NCBI GenBank assembly: GCA_964648365.1
Contig: CAZYLK010000005.1
Span: forward strand, 6,316-70,315
Length of the DNA stretch: 64,000 nt
Direction: 5' to 3'
Origin: SURF-32 sp964648365
Lineage (GTDB): Bacteria; Planctomycetota; Phycisphaerae; UBA1845
The notes below the pieces were generated by a model that ran no database searches, had not been told where the DNA came from, and worked only from the letters and a program-made list of their open reading frames with translations. Made by a program: the position numbers and the translations under genes. How positions within the stretch are numbered: position 1 is the first letter of the stretch; each line of letters starts with the position of its first letter. This document shows, piece after piece, positions 44,480 through 52,751 of this stretch.

Positions 44480-44511
44480 AAAAAAAGAAGCCCCGCCGAG
44501 AGCGGCGGGGC
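44480..44511 (-). terminator. Rho-independent terminator (minus strand)
   Basis: Stem GCCCCGCCG / CGGCGGGGC (44490-44511) with a seven-base A run at 44480-44486 on the plus strand, that is a T run after the stem on the minus strand. It ends transcripts of the PQQ-type gene. Confidence 0.85.
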
Positions 44512-44582
44512 CTTGAGTGTCTTGCCGTCGGGTCACGCCTGAGCGGCGCGCCGTCTCTACTGGGTTCTGCTACCGCAGTTCC

Positions 44583-44620
44583 TGCATTCGTTATTCGCTA
44601 TTCGACATTCGCCATTCCCA
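44583..44620. repeat. R2 repeat
   Basis: ATTCGTTATTCGCTATTCGA then CATTCGCCATTCCC, almost the same as 19123-19160. Confidence 0.8.
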
Positions 44621-44638
44621 ACGTCCACAACGTTGGGT

Positions 44639-45910
44639 TCAACTGTCCGTCTTGCCCAGATCGAGCGCCATGATGCTCTTCTGATCGCGAACGAACAGCG
44701 TGCGCCCGGACAACGTCGGCACCGTCCACGCCACCTTGCTCAGCAGCGGCACTTTCGAGCGGACGTTAAGCCCGCGGGCGTCGGGCGCGGCCAGCGCGAG
44801 CGTGCCGTCCTCGTCCAGGATGATCAGCTTCTTGTCGGCATAGATGCAGGTGGCCTTGCTGAACCCCCGCTCCCGCCAGGCGACTTCGCCGTTCTTGACG
44901 TTGAGGCAGGACATGAAGCACGGGTCCATCGCGCCGGTCGAGCCGAAGATGAAGTTGCCCGCCCGCACGGCCGTGACGTGGTAGAACTGAATCTTCCGCG
45001 TCTCCCAAAGCTGCTGCATCTTCACCGAATCGCCGTCGCGCGTCAGCTTGACGCCGCGCGACCCGCCCTCGCTGGTTGAGAAAAAGAGGATGTTGTCGTC
45101 GCCCCACAGCGGCAGACAGACGTTCTGCTTCCACTGGTTGCCGATGTCATACTTCCACTTCAACTCGCCCGTGGCCGGGTCCATGCCCACGATCTCGTCC
45201 GCCATGAAGCCGACCATGTGATCCTGCCCGTCCAGGTCGATGATCTTCGGCGTCGAGTAGCTGTTGGTGAAGTCGTGCTTCTGCCAGACGACGGCGCCGT
45301 CGCTCTGCTTGAGCGATACGAACGCGTGACCCTCGCCCCCGACCATTGCGATGATCGTATCCTTGTATGGAATGGCGCTGGAGGAGTAGCCGTGATTCAG
45401 CACGCTGCCGCCCAGATCGTCCCAGAGTTGCCTGGTCCAGACCGGCTTGCCGGATTTGGCGTCCAGGCAATGCATCATCCCCGACACGCCGATGGTGAAG
45501 AGCTTGCCGTTGACAAGCAGCGGCGTGCCGCGCGGCCCGCTGCCGAACTGCGTCACGTGTCCCGGCTTCGGATCGCAGTTGTACTTGTGCTCCCACACGG
45601 TTTCGCCGCTGGTGGCATCCAGGCAGATGGCGACCTCGTCGCTGCCCTGACGGTGCATCGTGTACAGACGGTTGCCGTCCGCCAGGATGGCCGAGTAGCC
45701 CTCGCCGATCTCGCGCGTCCAGAGCCTGGGCGGGCCGGACTCGGGCCACTTGTCCGCCAGGCCGCTGGTCTCGACCGTCCAGTCCTGCGAGGGGCCGGCG
45801 CACTGCGTCCACGGCGCCTGCGCAGGCTGCGCCAGCGCCGCGCCGACGCTCGCGGCCAGCACCCAGACCAACGAACCACGGTTCACGGAACCCATCCATG
45901 CACTTTGCAT
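44639..45910 (-). CDS. Secreted PQQ-type beta-propeller protein
   Basis: About 423 residues from ATG 45910, with a GGAG site upstream. It has a signal peptide (VLAASVGAALAQPAQA). The rest is a propeller of blades like ICLDATSGETVWEHKYN, HCLDAKSGKPVWTRQLW, VGMDPATGELKWKYDIG and LALAAPDARGLNVRSKV, each with the A-x-D-x-x-x-G-x-x-x-W pattern of PQQ-binding-like domains. No quinoprotein catalytic Asp or disulfide can be singled out. It may be a structural or BamB-like propeller, but no Bam partner is adjacent. It ends at the terminator 44480-44511. Confidence 0.85.
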   Translation of the reverse strand: MQSAWMGSVNRGSLVWVLAASVGAALAQPAQAPWTQCAGPSQDWTVETSGLADKWPESGPPRLWTREIGEGYSAILADGNRLYTMHRQGSDEVAICLDATSGETVWEHKYNCDPKPGHVTQFGSGPRGTPLLVNGKLFTIGVSGMMHCLDAKSGKPVWTRQLWDDLGGSVLNHGYSSSAIPYKDTIIAMVGGEGHAFVSLKQSDGAVVWQKHDFTNSYSTPKIIDLDGQDHMVGFMADEIVGMDPATGELKWKYDIGNQWKQNVCLPLWGDDNILFFSTSEGGSRGVKLTRDGDSVKMQQLWETRKIQFYHVTAVRAGNFIFGSTGAMDPCFMSCLNVKNGEVAWRERGFSKATCIYADKKLIILDEDGTLALAAPDARGLNVRSKVPLLSKVAWTVPTLSGRTLFVRDQKSIMALDLGKTDS

Positions 45911-46283
45911 TGTCGATTCTCCACGCTTTGCTGCGAAAGGTCGTCTGCTACAGGGTCGCGGGCGATGCCACCGGCCGGCATCCCCGAAAGGCGGCACGAT
46001 TCTACCCGGGCATGCGCCCCCGTCCGCACGAAATCCGGCGGCTGATGATTTATTACAGAGCGACCCCCCACCGCAGCGCTGTGTGCATGGCGCGGTCGGC
46101 GCGGAACACAACAGGCCGGGCGGCGCGCGTGGCACACAGCCGCGCTTACAGACACATTCGCGGTTTGGAATGGACGACTCGGGTCGCGAACCCGGACAAT
46201 GGGCGAGTCGGCGCTGCAGGTTCGCATCTTTCCGGGAGGCGACTGTGAGGGAGCGGGCAAGCGCAGCGCCGGGATCGCGCCCG
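45911..46283. other. Intergenic region between divergent genes
   Basis: About 370 bases. Frames on either strand are of shadow type (Arg/Ala-rich). One R3-like stretch, GACTGTGAGGGAGCGGGC (46241-46258), is present. No other feature. Confidence 0.4.
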
Positions 46284-46469
46284 ATGCTTGAGTTCGGCGA
46301 AATCCTGTGCGAATTGCTCTTCGGCTGCATCGAGCTGTCCGACGGCTGCTCGTTATGGCGGTGGATTCGCCGTCGTCTGCCATGGCGCCGTCATCGTCGC
46401 ACGCAGACCGGCGCCAACCCGTCCACTGCGCCACGTTGCACTGGCAGCCGCGCCCGCCGACGGGTATGA
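46284..46469 (+). CDS. Possible 61-residue upstream frame coupled to the transporter gene
   Basis: A short frame starting at ATG 46284 (MLEFGEILCELLFGCIELSD) whose TGA overlaps the transporter ATG (ATGA, 46466-46469). The start is acidic and hydrophobic, the tail very basic (RRLPWRRHRR). The overlap suggests translational coupling; there is no family match, so it may also be a leader frame without a stable product. Confidence 0.3.
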   Translation: MLEFGEILCELLFGCIELSDGCSLWRWIRRRLPWRRHRRTQTGANPSTAPRCTGSRARRRV

Positions 46470-47692
46470 CCCCGCGCATGGACGCGATGACGCTGGTCGT
46501 CTTTGGACTCGTTTACCTCGGGATGATCCTCGGAGGTCTGCCGGGGTTGGCCCTGGATCGCACCGGCGTGGCCGTTCTGGGTGCGATCGCTCTGATCGCA
46601 TCCGGGCGTGTCGGCCTCGACGCCGCATGGAACGCCATCGACGCGTCAACCATTGCCCTGTTGCTGGGCTTGATGGTCGTGTCGGCGCAGTTTCGCCTGG
46701 GGGGGTTCTACTCGGCGGTGACGCAGCGGCTCGCCTCTGCGTCCATCTCGCCGTCCGCGTTGCTGCTGGGTGTTACCTTGATTGCGGCCGTCCTCTCGGC
46801 GGTGCTGGCCAACGACATTGTCTGTCTGGCGATGGCGCCGCTGCTGGTCGAAGGCTGCCTGCGACGCGGCCTCAATCCCGTGCCGTTCTGCCTGGCGCTG
46901 GCGTGCGCGGCCAACGTCGGCTCGGCCGCCACGCTGATCGGCAATCCGCAGAACATGCTGATCGGCCAGGCGCTGGACGCCTCCTTCGCCGCTTATCTCG
47001 CCGATGGCGTTCCGCCGGCGATCATCGGCTGTGGCGCCGTGTGGTGGATCATTGCCAGGGCCTACCGCCACCGATGGTCCGCCGAGGTCGCGGAGGTCCA
47101 CGTCGCCGCGCGGCCGCTGGATCGCTGGCAGACGGGCAAGGGCGGCGCGGTGCTGGTCGCCCTGCTGGTCGTTTTTGTGTATGGCGGCGTCGCCCGTGAC
47201 GTCGCGGCGCTGGCGGCGGCCGGGCTGCTCTTGACCAGCCGCAGGATGCACTCGCGCGAGATGCTCGCCCTGGTGGACTGGCCGCTCCTGCTGCTGTTCG
47301 CGGGCCTGTTCATCGTCAACGACGCCCTGCAGACGACGGGAGTCGTCGCGTCGTCCGTCGAGCGGCTGGCAGGCGGCGGGGTCGACGTGCGGCAGCCGGT
47401 CTGGCTGTTTCTGGTCACGGCCGCGCTGTCCAACCTCGTGTCGAACGTGCCGGCCGTGATGCTCCTGCTGCCGACCGCCGACCACCCGCAAGCCGCCGCG
47501 ATCCTCGCCCTTTCCAGCACGCTGGCCGGCAACCTGCTGATCGTCGGCAGCATCGCGAACATCATCGTCGTGGATCAGGCCCGTCGCCTTGGCGTCCGGA
47601 TCGCCTGGCGCGAGCACGCCCGCGTCGGTATCCCCGTTACCGTCGTGACGCTGGCGATCGCCGCCGCCTGGCTGGCGCTGCGATCGTGGTGA
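46466..47692 (+). CDS. SLC13/ArsB-type anion transporter
   Basis: 408 residues from ATG 46466 (ATG 46478 and 46487 also possible). About eleven membrane segments. Family patterns are AANVGSAATLIGNPQNMLIGQAL, near-identical to the ANxGGxxTLIGxPxNI motif of ArsB/CitM-like permeases, and DWPLLLLFAGLFIVNDALQ and ALSNLVSNVPAVMLLLP in the second half. Such permeases move anions or drive exchange with sodium. No regulator or ArsA-like partner is adjacent, so the substrate is open. Confidence 0.85.
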   Translation: MTPRMDAMTLVVFGLVYLGMILGGLPGLALDRTGVAVLGAIALIASGRVGLDAAWNAIDASTIALLLGLMVVSAQFRLGGFYSAVTQRLASASISPSALLLGVTLIAAVLSAVLANDIVCLAMAPLLVEGCLRRGLNPVPFCLALACAANVGSAATLIGNPQNMLIGQALDASFAAYLADGVPPAIIGCGAVWWIIARAYRHRWSAEVAEVHVAARPLDRWQTGKGGAVLVALLVVFVYGGVARDVAALAAAGLLLTSRRMHSREMLALVDWPLLLLFAGLFIVNDALQTTGVVASSVERLAGGGVDVRQPVWLFLVTAALSNLVSNVPAVMLLLPTADHPQAAAILALSSTLAGNLLIVGSIANIIVVDQARRLGVRIAWREHARVGIPVTVVTLAIAAAWLALRSW

Positions 47693-47903
47693 GGCGGCCG
47701 CCGGACAGGCGTCAGGGTGCGACGACCGCGACCACCTGCCCGGCGCACAGAGCCGCGCGAGCGCCCGCGCTGGACTGCTGCGTTGCCATAATCAGCGCCT
47801 TCGCCCGGCGGTGGAATGCGTTGGGGAGTACGCCGTCCGGGGCGTCGGCGCCGGCCTGGCCCGCGGCACGGTCGAGTGCGTCGATTTTTGCAGCACCGCG
47901 GTT

Positions 47904-47909
47904 TAGAAT
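47904..47909 (+). promoter_or_regulatory. Possible -10 box of the bamD-like gene
   Basis: TAGAAT, 41 bases before ATG 47951, with only a weak -35 (TCGATT at 47881-47886, 17 bases off). Confidence 0.35.
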
Positions 47910-47950
47910 GCGGGTCGGCGGGTGGACGAAAACGGAAAGTGACAGGTCGC

Positions 47951-49030
47951 ATGAAAGCGTTCGACCCACATGGCAGGACAGATGAAGCGGCGTGCGGCGC
48001 GGCTCGCGCCGAGACCGGCCGGACCCGCTCCGCTGCAACCGCGTTTGCCGCGCTTGTGTTCGCGGTCGCTTCGGTCGCGATGTCTGCGCCTGCGCCGGCC
48101 CAGGACACCCCCGCGGCCAACGCCCGCGATGAAGACTGGGAGCGCCGGGCGAAGCTGGAGTTCGACGACGCCACGGGAACCTGGCGGGAAGTCGAGCCGC
48201 CGGCGCCGGGAACGGCGGAGGGTGATCTGTACGCCGCCCGGATGCTCATCAAGGACGAAGAGTATGACGACGCCGTCGACGCGCTGAAGAAGTGGGAAAA
48301 GACCTACGGCGAACTGGATCCGAACTTCGCGGCCATGCTCATCGCCAAGGCCCAGGCCCAGATCGGCGACCGCGAGTACTACAAGGCTCATCAGACCCTC
48401 CAGCGATTCCTCAACGAGTTCGAGGGGACGGAGTTAACCGACGAGGCCCTTCGGCAGGAGTTCGTCATCGCCGAAGTGTTCCTGGGCGGCACGCGGCGGA
48501 AGATCTGGGGCATGAGGATTCTGAAGGCGGACGACATCGGCGTCCGCATCCTCGACGACATCTCCGCCCACTACGCGGGCGAGCAGATCGCGGAGTACGC
48601 GCTCAAGACCAAGGGCGACTTCTTCCGCCGCACGGGCGAGCACGACCTGGCGGAGATGGAATACTCGCGGCTGGCGCAGGAATACCCGAACAGCCGCTAC
48701 TACCCGAACGCGCTGCTGCTGGCGGCACGTTCGGCGATCGCGACCTATCGCGGCACGGCCTACGACGAGTCCCCGCTGATCGAGGCGGCCGAGCGATACG
48801 AGGAGTATGCCAATCGGTTTCCTGACGATCCGGAGAACGCCGGCGTGACCCGCGAACTGGAGACGATCCGGCAGGAGCGGGCGATGAAGGATTTCACCGT
48901 CGGGCGCTATTACGAGCGGACACGCCATCCGCGCAGCGCGATCTTCTACTACAAGAAGGCGGTCGAGCGGTGGCCGGGGACGACGGCGCAGGCGCTGGCC
49001 GCGGCGCGGCTGGAGATCCTGCAGGATTGA
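47951..49030 (+). CDS. Outer membrane assembly factor BamD-like protein
   Basis: 359 residues from ATG 47951. A signal peptide precedes a mature protein of TPR-like helical repeats (YDDAVDALKKWEKTYGE, YYKAHQTLQRFLNEFEGTELTDEAL, DLAEMEYSRLAQEYPNSRYYPNALLLAARS). The C-terminal YYERTRHPRSAIFYYKKAVERWPGT matches the BamD/YfiO repeat pattern. BamD helps insert outer-membrane barrel proteins. No lipobox Cys is seen, so the lipid anchor of classic BamD is not evident. It precedes an LptE-like gene and ftsH, a consistent envelope neighbourhood. Confidence 0.75.
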   Translation: MKAFDPHGRTDEAACGAARAETGRTRSAATAFAALVFAVASVAMSAPAPAQDTPAANARDEDWERRAKLEFDDATGTWREVEPPAPGTAEGDLYAARMLIKDEEYDDAVDALKKWEKTYGELDPNFAAMLIAKAQAQIGDREYYKAHQTLQRFLNEFEGTELTDEALRQEFVIAEVFLGGTRRKIWGMRILKADDIGVRILDDISAHYAGEQIAEYALKTKGDFFRRTGEHDLAEMEYSRLAQEYPNSRYYPNALLLAARSAIATYRGTAYDESPLIEAAERYEEYANRFPDDPENAGVTRELETIRQERAMKDFTVGRYYERTRHPRSAIFYYKKAVERWPGTTAQALAAARLEILQD

Positions 49031-49034
49031 AGCG

Positions 49035-49176
49035 CGAATGTCGAATGTCGAATGTCGAATGTCGAATGTGGCAGGCCCTCCGAAATGGGGCGCCGGTTTG
49101 CGACCGGTGAGCGGCAAACGTGGCACCGGTTTGCAACCGGTGGAAGGCACGTGTCGCGCCGGCTTGCAGCCGGCAG
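49035..49176. repeat. R2 array followed by three R1 units
   Basis: GAATGTCGAATGTCGAATGT and two further units (49035-49068), then R1 units at about 49090-49109, 49119-49143 and 49151-49175. They separate the BamD-like from the LptE-like gene. Confidence 0.85.
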
Positions 49177-49220
49177 GGTCCGGGGGACACTCAGCCGTTT
49201 TGCAGAAGGTTGCCGGCAGG

Positions 49221-49736
49221 ATGCCGGTTACACGCAGACGTCGCCGGTCGCCAGTATGTTTGCTGCTGGCGGCGACGGTGCTTCTGGCGGGCGGCTGTTC
49301 GTATTCGACCCGGCGCCCCTTCCCGGAGGATATCCGGACGGTCCACGTCGAGATGTTCCAATCGAAGGAGTTCCGCCGCGAGCTGGAATTCCGCCTGACG
49401 GAGGCGGTCATCAAGCGCATCAACATGGACACCCCCTATCGAATCGCGCCGCTGCGAACCGCCGATGTAGTAGTGAGCGGTGAGATCCTCAGCGTGCGGA
49501 GCCGGACGTTCGGGTCCGATCTGGATGACGATCTGCCGCGCGAGATCGGCTCGACCATCGCCGTTCGGTTTCAGGTAAAGGATCTGCGCGACGGTCGCAT
49601 TCTGGTGGACCGCCCGCGATACGTTTATCAGACGAACTACATCCCGCCGGTGGGCGAGACGTTCGAGGACGGGATGATTCGCGGGATCGACGGGCTGGCC
49701 GAGCAGATCGTCCAGACGATGGAGGCGGCCTGGTAA
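49221..49736 (+). CDS. LptE-like outer-membrane lipoprotein
   Basis: 171 residues from ATG 49221. The lipoprotein signal is RRRRRSPVCLLLAATVLLAGGC with lipobox LAGGC. The mature part (SYSTRRPFPEDIRTVHVEMFQ ... FRRELEFRLTEAVIKRIN ... ADVVVSGEILSVRS) follows the LptE/LPS-assembly lipoprotein pattern. LptE plugs LptD in the outer membrane; here the partner is not in the window. The upstream frame reads through R1 and R2 repeats and is not used. Confidence 0.78.
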   Translation: MPVTRRRRRSPVCLLLAATVLLAGGCSYSTRRPFPEDIRTVHVEMFQSKEFRRELEFRLTEAVIKRINMDTPYRIAPLRTADVVVSGEILSVRSRTFGSDLDDDLPREIGSTIAVRFQVKDLRDGRILVDRPRYVYQTNYIPPVGETFEDGMIRGIDGLAEQIVQTMEAAW

Positions 49737-49835
49737 CGGGCATGGAATCCGCGTCGCGATGGTCCTAGAATCGGGCTGGTCGGCGGAATGCCGCCGGCCG
49801 ACGGCCGCGCGGTGCGGACAGGGAGTAGATGGCTG

Positions 49836-51893
49836 ATGGCCCAGAACAACGGCTCAACACCACCGGGATCGGGCGGCGATCGCGGTCCGTCCCGTGGCGG
49901 CGGGGGACCGTCCGGGCCGAACATGAAGCTCTCCCGCAACATCGCGAGCTGGCTGATTCTGATGGGCCTGGCGCTGGCCCTGCTGGTGCTGTTGCAGCAG
50001 AACGTCACGGCCACGGACAAAATCAGCATCACGCAGTTCTGGAAGTACGTCGAAAACGGTCAGGTCAAGGAGCTGGTCATCGCGGAGGACGGGACGCTGC
50101 GTGGCACGCGTTCCCGCGTCGAGGGCGACCCGGCCGGCGCGCCCAAGCGGCTTTTTGAAGTGAAGTATCCGCCTCAGGCGATCGACAACGATTTCCTGAA
50201 AGAACTCGAACAGCGGCTCCCCGGGGCGGACATCAAGCACGAGCGCAGCAGCCCGTATCTGACCGTGCTGCTGAGCTTTCTGCCGTGGCTGCTGATCTTC
50301 GGCTTCATCTGGTTCTTTATCTTCCGCCAGATCCGCAACGTCAGCGGCGGCGGAGGCGTGCTGGGCAACTTCGGCCGCTCGCGCCATCGCGTCACGTCGA
50401 AGGAGCACACCAACGTCACGTTTGCCGACGTGGCGGGGATCGAAGAGGCCAAGGACGAAGTCCTCGAAATCGTCGAGTTCCTGAAATCGCCGAAAAAGTT
50501 CCAGCGGCTCGGCGGGCGCATCCCGCGCGGCGTGCTGCTGGTGGGCGAGCCGGGTTGCGGCAAGACGCTGCTGGCCAAGGCGATTGCCGGCGAAGCGGAC
50601 GTGCCGTTCTTTTCCATCAGCGGTTCAGACTTCGTCGAGATGTTCGTCGGCGTGGGCGCGTCGCGCGTGCGCGACCTGTTCAAGCAGGCCAAGGAAAGCT
50701 CGCCGTGCATCATCTTCCTGGATGAGATCGACGCCGTCGGGCGTCGCCGCGGGGCCAGCTTCGGCGGCGGCGGGCATGACGAGCGCGAGCAGACGCTCAA
50801 CGCGATCCTCGTCGAGATGGACGGCTTCGACACCAACGACCAGGTGATCGTCATTGCGGCGACCAACCGCTCGGACGTGCTCGACCCGGCGCTGGTGCGT
50901 CCGGGCCGGTTCGACCGGCAGGTGTACGTCCCGCTGCCCGACGTGGAAGGCCGCTACAAGATCCTGAAGGTCCACGCCAAGAAGGTGAAACTCGGCCCCA
51001 ACATCGACCTGCGCCGCATTGCCCGCGGCACGTCGGGGTTCAGCGGGGCGGAGCTGGCGGCGCTCATTAACGAAGCGGCCATGATCGCGACCATGGCCAA
51101 CAAGGACTTCATCGAGCACGACGACCTCGAAGAAGCGCGCGACAAGGTGCGCTGGGGCCGCTCCAAGCGCAGCCGGCAGATCGACGAGGAAGAGAAGAAG
51201 TCCACCGCGTATCACGAAGCGGGCCATGCCCTGGTTCAGGCGCTGGAGAAGCACTCCGACCTCGTCCACAAGGTCAGCATCATCCCGCGCGGCCCGTACG
51301 GCGGCGTGACCTTTTCGCTCCCGGAAAAGGACCGCAGCAACTACAGCGAGCGGTTCCTGCTGGCGACGCTGCGCATCCTGTGCGCCGGCCGCATCGCCGA
51401 GCAGAAGTTTACCGGCGACGTCAACACGGGCGCCCTGGGCGACATCCGGCAGGCCAGCGAACTGGCTCGCAAGATGGTCATGGAATGGGGCATGAACGAG
51501 CGCGTCGGCTTCGTCAACTTCGGCGACGCCCAGAAGAACAACTGGCTCGACCTGCCCGGCGGCAAGGACTATTCCGAAGTCACGGCCCAGACCATCGACG
51601 AGGAAGTGCGCAAGCTGGTGGATCACGCCTACAGCGAGGCGACCCGCATCATTGACGAGAACGCCTCCAAGGTGGAGTCGATCGCCCAGGCGCTGCTGCG
51701 CTATGAGACGATCACCGGTGACGAGGTCAACGCGTTGATCCGCGGCGAATCGCTTGATCGCTCGTCCGTCTCCGACCTGCTGGACGACGACGCCGCTTCG
51801 GCGGATTCGGTCGGCATGGCCCGCCCGGTCAAGGCCGCCCCCCCCAAACCCGGCGCCGACCTCGGCGGCGGGGCGCTGCCGCAACCGAGTTGA
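49836..51893 (+). CDS. ftsH: ATP-dependent zinc metalloprotease FtsH
   Basis: 685 residues from ATG 49836. Two membrane helices (NIASWLILMGLALALLVLLQQ and YLTVLLSFLPWLLIFGFIWFFIF) enclose a periplasmic domain. The AAA+ domain has Walker A GEPGCGKTLLAKAIAGE, Walker B IIFLDEIDAVGRRRG and the second region NRSDVLDPALVRPGRFDRQVYVP. The protease zinc motif is HEAGHALVQ with a downstream GDIRQASELARKMV. It degrades unstable membrane and cytosolic proteins. It lies 99 bases after the LptE-like gene. Confidence 0.97.
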   Translation: MAQNNGSTPPGSGGDRGPSRGGGGPSGPNMKLSRNIASWLILMGLALALLVLLQQNVTATDKISITQFWKYVENGQVKELVIAEDGTLRGTRSRVEGDPAGAPKRLFEVKYPPQAIDNDFLKELEQRLPGADIKHERSSPYLTVLLSFLPWLLIFGFIWFFIFRQIRNVSGGGGVLGNFGRSRHRVTSKEHTNVTFADVAGIEEAKDEVLEIVEFLKSPKKFQRLGGRIPRGVLLVGEPGCGKTLLAKAIAGEADVPFFSISGSDFVEMFVGVGASRVRDLFKQAKESSPCIIFLDEIDAVGRRRGASFGGGGHDEREQTLNAILVEMDGFDTNDQVIVIAATNRSDVLDPALVRPGRFDRQVYVPLPDVEGRYKILKVHAKKVKLGPNIDLRRIARGTSGFSGAELAALINEAAMIATMANKDFIEHDDLEEARDKVRWGRSKRSRQIDEEEKKSTAYHEAGHALVQALEKHSDLVHKVSIIPRGPYGGVTFSLPEKDRSNYSERFLLATLRILCAGRIAEQKFTGDVNTGALGDIRQASELARKMVMEWGMNERVGFVNFGDAQKNNWLDLPGGKDYSEVTAQTIDEEVRKLVDHAYSEATRIIDENASKVESIAQALLRYETITGDEVNALIRGESLDRSSVSDLLDDDAASADSVGMARPVKAAPPKPGADLGGGALPQPS

Positions 51894-52010
51894 CGATCGC
51901 AGGCGTCGTCCGCTTCCACCCGTGAGTTCACTGAGGGTTCGGCTGCGCGGACGCCGCGACGCGTCGAGGTTTGGCTGGACATGTGCGCCACATGCAGCTA
52001 TGCTTGAAGC

Positions 52011-52241
52011 ATGTCACGGATGATTCAGGTTCGAAACGTGCCCGACAAGTTGCACGCGACGCTCAAAGCCCGCGCCGCCCTGGCCGGGCAGTCGTTGTCG
52101 GACTACCTGCTGGCGGAACTCAGGCGCCTGGCGGAGCGACCGTCACCGCAGGAATTGCGTCAGCGCCTGGCGTCGCGCCTGCCGGTCAAGCCAGCCATCC
52201 AGCCGGCTAAAGCCGTCCGCGCGGAGCGCGAGCGGCGATGA
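52011..52241 (+). CDS. FitA/VapB-type antitoxin
   Basis: 76 residues with a ribbon-helix-helix N-terminus (MIQVRNVPDKLHATLKARAALAGQSLSDYLLAEL), the FitA-like pattern, and a basic, disordered C-terminus that would wrap the toxin. It overlaps the toxin gene by ATGA, the standard arrangement, and it should repress its own operon. Confidence 0.85.
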   Translation: MSRMIQVRNVPDKLHATLKARAALAGQSLSDYLLAELRRLAERPSPQELRQRLASRLPVKPAIQPAKAVRAERERR

Positions 52242-52633
52242 TCGTCGTCGACGCGTCCGCGGTGCTCGAACTGCTTCTGCGCACGCCGCGCGGATTGCGG
52301 GTAGAGCCGCTTCTTTTTGAGGGCACGGAGTCGCTCTTTGCACCGCATCTGCTGGACGTCGAGGTGACGCAGGTGCTGCGCCGCTATGCGCGCGGTGGTG
52401 CGCTGGACGATCCGCGCGGGCAGGTGGCGCTGGAGGATCTCGCCGACCTGCCCATCGAACGATTCCCGCACGGCGTTCTGTTGCCCCGCGTCTGGGAGCT
52501 GAGAGGCAACCTGACCGCGTACGATGCCGTGTACGTCGCGCTGGCGGAGTTGCTGGGCGCTACCCTTATCACCTGCGACCGGAGGCTGGCGGCAGCGCCG
52601 GGGCAGCGCGCCGCCATTCAACTGGTGCGATGA
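52238..52633 (+). CDS. VapC-type PIN-domain toxin
   Basis: 131 residues. A PIN domain with the acidic residues of MIVVDASAVLELLL, FAPHLLDVEVTQVLRR, LTAYDAVYVALAELLGATLITCDRRLAA (the D-x-x-x-V and CD motif). Such toxins cut tRNA or other RNA. Coupled to the antitoxin above. All catalytic Asp positions look intact. Confidence 0.88.
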   Translation: MIVVDASAVLELLLRTPRGLRVEPLLFEGTESLFAPHLLDVEVTQVLRRYARGGALDDPRGQVALEDLADLPIERFPHGVLLPRVWELRGNLTAYDAVYVALAELLGATLITCDRRLAAAPGQRAAIQLVR

Positions 52634-52751
52634 TCCTCTCCGAGCCTGTGGGCCTGCTGGCCATGAACCCGGCGACAAACACGCGGTAGCGCGGAGATTG
52701 CGGAATCTGCTGCCACCTCCATCGTCGCCGATGTCACTGTGCGTACCCGTT

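Noticed and set aside
45883..46479. 198-codon minus-strand frame upstream of the PQQ-type gene
   Set aside because: No domain, Arg/Ser-rich, and inconsistent with the better supported start at 45910.
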